Shown piece by piece: positions 42,533-45,004 of a DNA stretch of 45,004 nt (the first letter of the stretch is position 1; each line of letters begins with the position of its first letter). The DNA lies in assembly GCA_017516485.1 (NCBI GenBank), contig JAFXCH010000040.1:1-45004 (forward strand). Reading direction: 5' to 3'. The DNA is from Clostridia bacterium. Its GTDB lineage: Bacteria > Bacillota > Clostridia > Oscillospirales > Acutalibacteraceae. The notes beneath the pieces are model-generated. The model searched no databases. It worked only from the letters and a program-made list of their open reading frames with translations, and was not told the origin of the DNA. The translations under genes were made by a program, and so were the position numbers.

Positions 42533-42784
42533 ATGGCAATTAAAATTAAAGCAAGAATTAAAGAAAAACCGATAAAAGAAATTTTTATCGATACTGATTT
42601 TATCCGTCTTGATTCCGCACTTAAGCTTGCTGATGCAGTGCAGAGCGGCGGTCATGCAAAAATAGTAATTCAGGGCGGCGAAGTAAAGGTAAACGGTGAG
42701 GTATGTACAATGCGCGGTAAAAAACTGCGCGACGGCGACACTGCAAGTGTACCTTTTATGAATATCGTTGTTAAAAAGAGATAA
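42533..42784 (+). CDS. Small S4-domain RNA-binding protein (YaaA type)
   Basis: 83 aa, ATG at 42533, 7 nt after the dnaN stop and so translationally coupled. The S4 fold is visible: FIRLDSALKLADAVQSGGHAKIVIQGGEVKVNGE, then MRGKKLRDGD. The family member YaaA occupies the same place after dnaN in Bacillus and is linked to ribosome assembly. In Bacillus recF, gyrB and gyrA come next; here they do not. Confidence 0.93.
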   Translation: MAIKIKARIKEKPIKEIFIDTDFIRLDSALKLADAVQSGGHAKIVIQGGEVKVNGEVCTMRGKKLRDGDTASVPFMNIVVKKR

Positions 42785-42824
42785 GATTTTTTATTTGTTA
42801 TAATGTGAAAAAGGTGAAAAAGAT

Positions 42825-43580
42825 ATGGTCAGATTAATGTCTTTTAATCTCAGATGTGCAAACGTAGGTGAGCGTGAGCAGTGGGACAGAGTTGACGATT
42901 GCGTTCAGACAATCAAAGAATCCGGCTGTGATATGCTCGGCGTGCAGGAAGCTACACCCGAATGGATGGCAGACCTTAAGGCTAACCTCGACGGTTGGTC
43001 ATATATCGGCATCGGCAGAGGTGACGAAAACGGCGGCGAGAGCGAGTACAGCGCAATTTTCTATAAGAATGACCGCTTTGAGGTAATCGACAGCGGCAAT
43101 TTCTGGTATTCCGATACTCCCGATGTTATGTCAAAGTGCTGGCACTCAAGGCATAACCGTATCTGTACATGGGGTATTTTCTACGACAAGGCAGAAGATA
43201 AGAAATTCGTTCACGTAAACACTCATATGGACTGTGATTTTGACCTTATCTATAAGAGCATTCCGATTCTGCGTGAAAAGATTATGCCGATGATTGAGCA
43301 GTATCCTCTCTCATGCTCGGGCGACTTCAATTCTTTCCAGAACGGCAGAGAGTATAACGAAATCATAAAATTCCTTAAAGACTCAAAATTTGAAGCTCCT
43401 GATACAATGGATTATCTTACATATCACGATGATTGCCCCGAAAAGCACGAGGGTCATATTATCGACTTTATCTTTATCAACGATAAGGTAAAGGCACATA
43501 AATACAGAGTCTGTAAGGATAAAATCAACGGCAACTATGCCTCTGACCATTTTGCAATCTGGGCAGACCTTGAATATTGA
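42825..43580 (+). CDS. Endonuclease/exonuclease/phosphatase-family hydrolase
   Basis: 251 aa, ATG at 42825 with AAAGGTG upstream. All EEP catalytic motifs are present: N8 (FNLR), QE at 41-42, a SEYSAIFYK block near 73-81, NTHMD at 132-136, GDFN at 166-169, D214 (IIDFIF) and SDH at 240-242. There is no signal peptide, so it is cytosolic. Its closest resemblance is to EEP proteins that act on phospho-sugars or phosphodiesters, but the substrate cannot be read from sequence. It stands where recF is normally found and has its own terminator. Confidence 0.92.
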   Translation: MVRLMSFNLRCANVGEREQWDRVDDCVQTIKESGCDMLGVQEATPEWMADLKANLDGWSYIGIGRGDENGGESEYSAIFYKNDRFEVIDSGNFWYSDTPDVMSKCWHSRHNRICTWGIFYDKAEDKKFVHVNTHMDCDFDLIYKSIPILREKIMPMIEQYPLSCSGDFNSFQNGREYNEIIKFLKDSKFEAPDTMDYLTYHDDCPEKHEGHIIDFIFINDKVKAHKYRVCKDKINGNYASDHFAIWADLEY

Positions 43581-43589
43581 TTAATTCGA

Positions 43590-43629
43590 AACAGCGATTA
43601 TTCATCCGTTGAATTTTCGCTGTTTTTTT
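43590..43629 (+). terminator. Terminator of the EEP hydrolase gene
   Basis: AACAGCGA (43590-43597) and TCGCTGTT (43617-43624) form an 8-bp stem with a 19-nt loop and a following T-run. Confidence 0.8.
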
Positions 43630-43639
43630 GTTATAAATA

Positions 43640-43668
43640 TTGACTTGAGGTATAAATTTATTTAAGAT
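43640..43668 (+). promoter_or_regulatory. Promoter of the Big2-domain protein gene
   Basis: TTGACT (43640-43645), 17-nt spacer, TAAGAT (43663-43668). Confidence 0.6.
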
Positions 43669-43706
43669 AAAATTATGAAATAAATTTTTAAAAAGGAGCG
43701 TCGGTT

Positions 43707-45004
43707 ATGAAAAAATCAAAGCGAATATTATCTTTAGTAATGACATTTGTAATGGTGTTGTTATGTGTTTCTGTAGGTGTATCAGCTGATAGTTCTTCAT
43801 TAACCGGTGCACCTGTTGATGAAGATATGTATTTATTTGAACATACAGCCGAATGGTTGTTCAGAGATAATACAGCTCATCCGGAGTTTTATGAAAAACT
43901 TAAAATTGAATCCGTAGATGGTGTAGATTATATCTATATAATAGAAAATAATGAAGCGTATATTCTTAATGTTCATTTTGCTACAGAAAATAGAGGCATT
44001 AAAAACAGAACTTTAGTTTTACCGGATGTGCTTGGAGGATGTAACGTTGTAGCTTTGAGTTACCCGAATAACATTTTCTCAATTTTTTGGTATATTTCTT
44101 ATGGCGAAACTTTAGAAGATTTCGGATATCATTATCCTTATATCCGAGATGATTATCCGGATTATGATCCTGAAATTTTTGAATATGGTTTTGTTAATAA
44201 ACTCGTACTTCCAAAAGGGTGCAAGTATATATATGAAGATGCACTTGAAGGATATGGTGGTTCTTTTGAGTTTTCAAAGAGCTTAAGATTTATCGAAAAT
44301 TATGAATATATAGGTGAATATATCAGCGGTGTTGATTCATTTTTAGGTGAGAATACATTTATAACACCGGATTGCGAGTTTGGTACGAATTTCTTCAATG
44401 ATATTCAATTAAGATGTGATAACTACATCTGTCAGTCAAGATTTCCGGGCTATACTTTCGATACCTCATATTCTATTCCTAAAGCAATCTGTGTACCGTA
44501 TAATGTTACTGCAGAACAATCTGAATATGCTTTGTTTAAAAGCAAAGTCTCAAATAAACTTTGGGGCAATACGGTTATCTACTGTTCTGAAGACAGCCCT
44601 ACATACGCAGTTATTCAAGCAAATAAAGAGCTTGGTGAATATCAGGTTGTAACCGATATTCCAAAAGCCGAGTATATCGAATTCCCTGAAGAAACGGTGA
44701 ATGTATGTGTTGGTGATGTTGTTGACCTTGAGGCAAAGACATATCCTGCCGAGGCTGTCTGGACAGCGTGTGATTACACTGTCAGCGACCCGAGCATAGT
44801 CCAAATCGACGATTATTCCGGCAGAATTACAGCACTCAAAGAGGGTACCGTAACCGTCACCGCAACACACTGCGAGCGCGGCTTTGTAGATACCTGCACA
44901 GTCAAAGTCACAACAGAGCCCGAGCCTGTTTCCGGCGTAAAAGAAATCAAGCCTGCAACCGACGCTCCTTATTTTGCCTACGGCAACAGAGATTATAAAC
45001 TTGA
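43707..45004 (+). CDS. Secreted protein with Big2 domain (3' end cut by window edge)
   Basis: 432 codons are visible with no stop before the right edge. ATG at 43707 with AAGGAG 6-8 nt upstream. Signal peptide 1-27 (MKKSKRILSLVMTFVMVLLC...SADS). Residues ~30-325 are a Tyr/Phe-rich region that I do not recognise; LPKGCKYIYEDALEGYG and SLRFIENYEYIG recall leucine-rich BspA-type surface repeats, but only weakly. Residues ~330-412 are a bacterial Ig-like Big2 domain (FPEETVNVCVGDVVDLEA, then GRITALKEGTVTVTA). Codon use changes from AT-rich to GC-rich codons near 44700, where the Big2 part begins, suggesting a joined module. Extracellular. Confidence 0.85.
   Translation, partial: MKKSKRILSLVMTFVMVLLCVSVGVSADSSSLTGAPVDEDMYLFEHTAEWLFRDNTAHPEFYEKLKIESVDGVDYIYIIENNEAYILNVHFATENRGIKNRTLVLPDVLGGCNVVALSYPNNIFSIFWYISYGETLEDFGYHYPYIRDDYPDYDPEIFEYGFVNKLVLPKGCKYIYEDALEGYGGSFEFSKSLRFIENYEYIGEYISGVDSFLGENTFITPDCEFGTNFFNDIQLRCDNYICQSRFPGYTFDTSYSIPKAICVPYNVTAEQSEYALFKSKVSNKLWGNTVIYCSEDSPTYAVIQANKELGEYQVVTDIPKAEYIEFPEETVNVCVGDVVDLEAKTYPAEAVWTACDYTVSDPSIVQIDDYSGRITALKEGTVTVTATHCERGFVDTCTVKVTTEPEPVSGVKEIKPATDAPYFAYGNRDYKL

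Noticed and set aside
1-45004. tRNA or rRNA genes
   Set aside because: No cloverleaf-like arm pattern or rRNA segment was noticed on either strand by eye; a tRNAscan run would be needed to exclude them fully.

Overview
The window comes from an anaerobic, Clostridia-type Firmicute, most likely a gut Oscillospirales/Ruminococcaceae-like bacterium. The evidence is a SAM-I riboswitch in front of metK, consensus TTGACA-N17-TATAAT promoters, strong Shine-Dalgarno (SD) sites, dockerin-bearing secreted proteins, a G5/3D cell-wall protein and a Bacillus-like dnaA-oriC-dnaN layout. The assignment is from sequence features only; no database search was possible.

Region 1 (1-22.7 kb, all on the minus strand) is a cluster of very large secreted proteins made of ~65-80-residue, Ala-rich three-helix repeats (FIVAR-like). 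In transcription order they are: a 1573-aa helical protein with a C-terminal dockerin; a 374-aa cohesin-like plus dockerin protein; a 1418-aa protein with 12 repeats; a 3432-aa protein with a calcineurin-like phosphoesterase head, more than 20 repeats and a dockerin; and a last protein cut by the left edge. The set looks like two transcription units, with promoters near 23.05 kb and 11.93 kb and intercistronic hairpins between genes. The combination of cohesin-like heads, long helical stalks and dockerin tails suggests a self-assembling surface or extracellular matrix. This is the best candidate here for an undescribed system.

Region 2 (22.7-30.5 kb) holds a CpsB/YwqE-type PHP phosphatase, metK under a SAM-I riboswitch, a YabE-like G5/3D wall protein, a small unknown protein and a GPH-family sugar symporter. 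The gaps carry dispersed palindromic repeats and a perfect parS site.

Region 3 (30.5-38.6 kb) is the origin-proximal set mnmE-mnmG-rsmG-parB on the minus strand. It has a second perfect parS inside mnmG. The gaps are filled with tandem 76-bp repeats and with arrays in which a 7-mer (ATGATTT or AAATCAT) alternates with different mini-hairpins. A radical SAM/SPASM protein (plus strand) and an XRE regulator (minus) share a bidirectional terminator.

Region 4 (38.3-45 kb) is the replication origin. rpsF-ssb-rpsR run left, and dnaA-dnaN-S4 protein-EEP hydrolase run right, so coding strand switches at 39.4-39.9 kb. The dnaA-dnaN gap contains DnaA boxes, two of them in tandem, followed by a DnaA-trio tract, the same design as the Bacillus unwinding site. 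dnaA has a perfect SD in front of an in-frame 42-codon extension, preceded by a potential RNA switch. The window ends inside a secreted Big2-domain protein.
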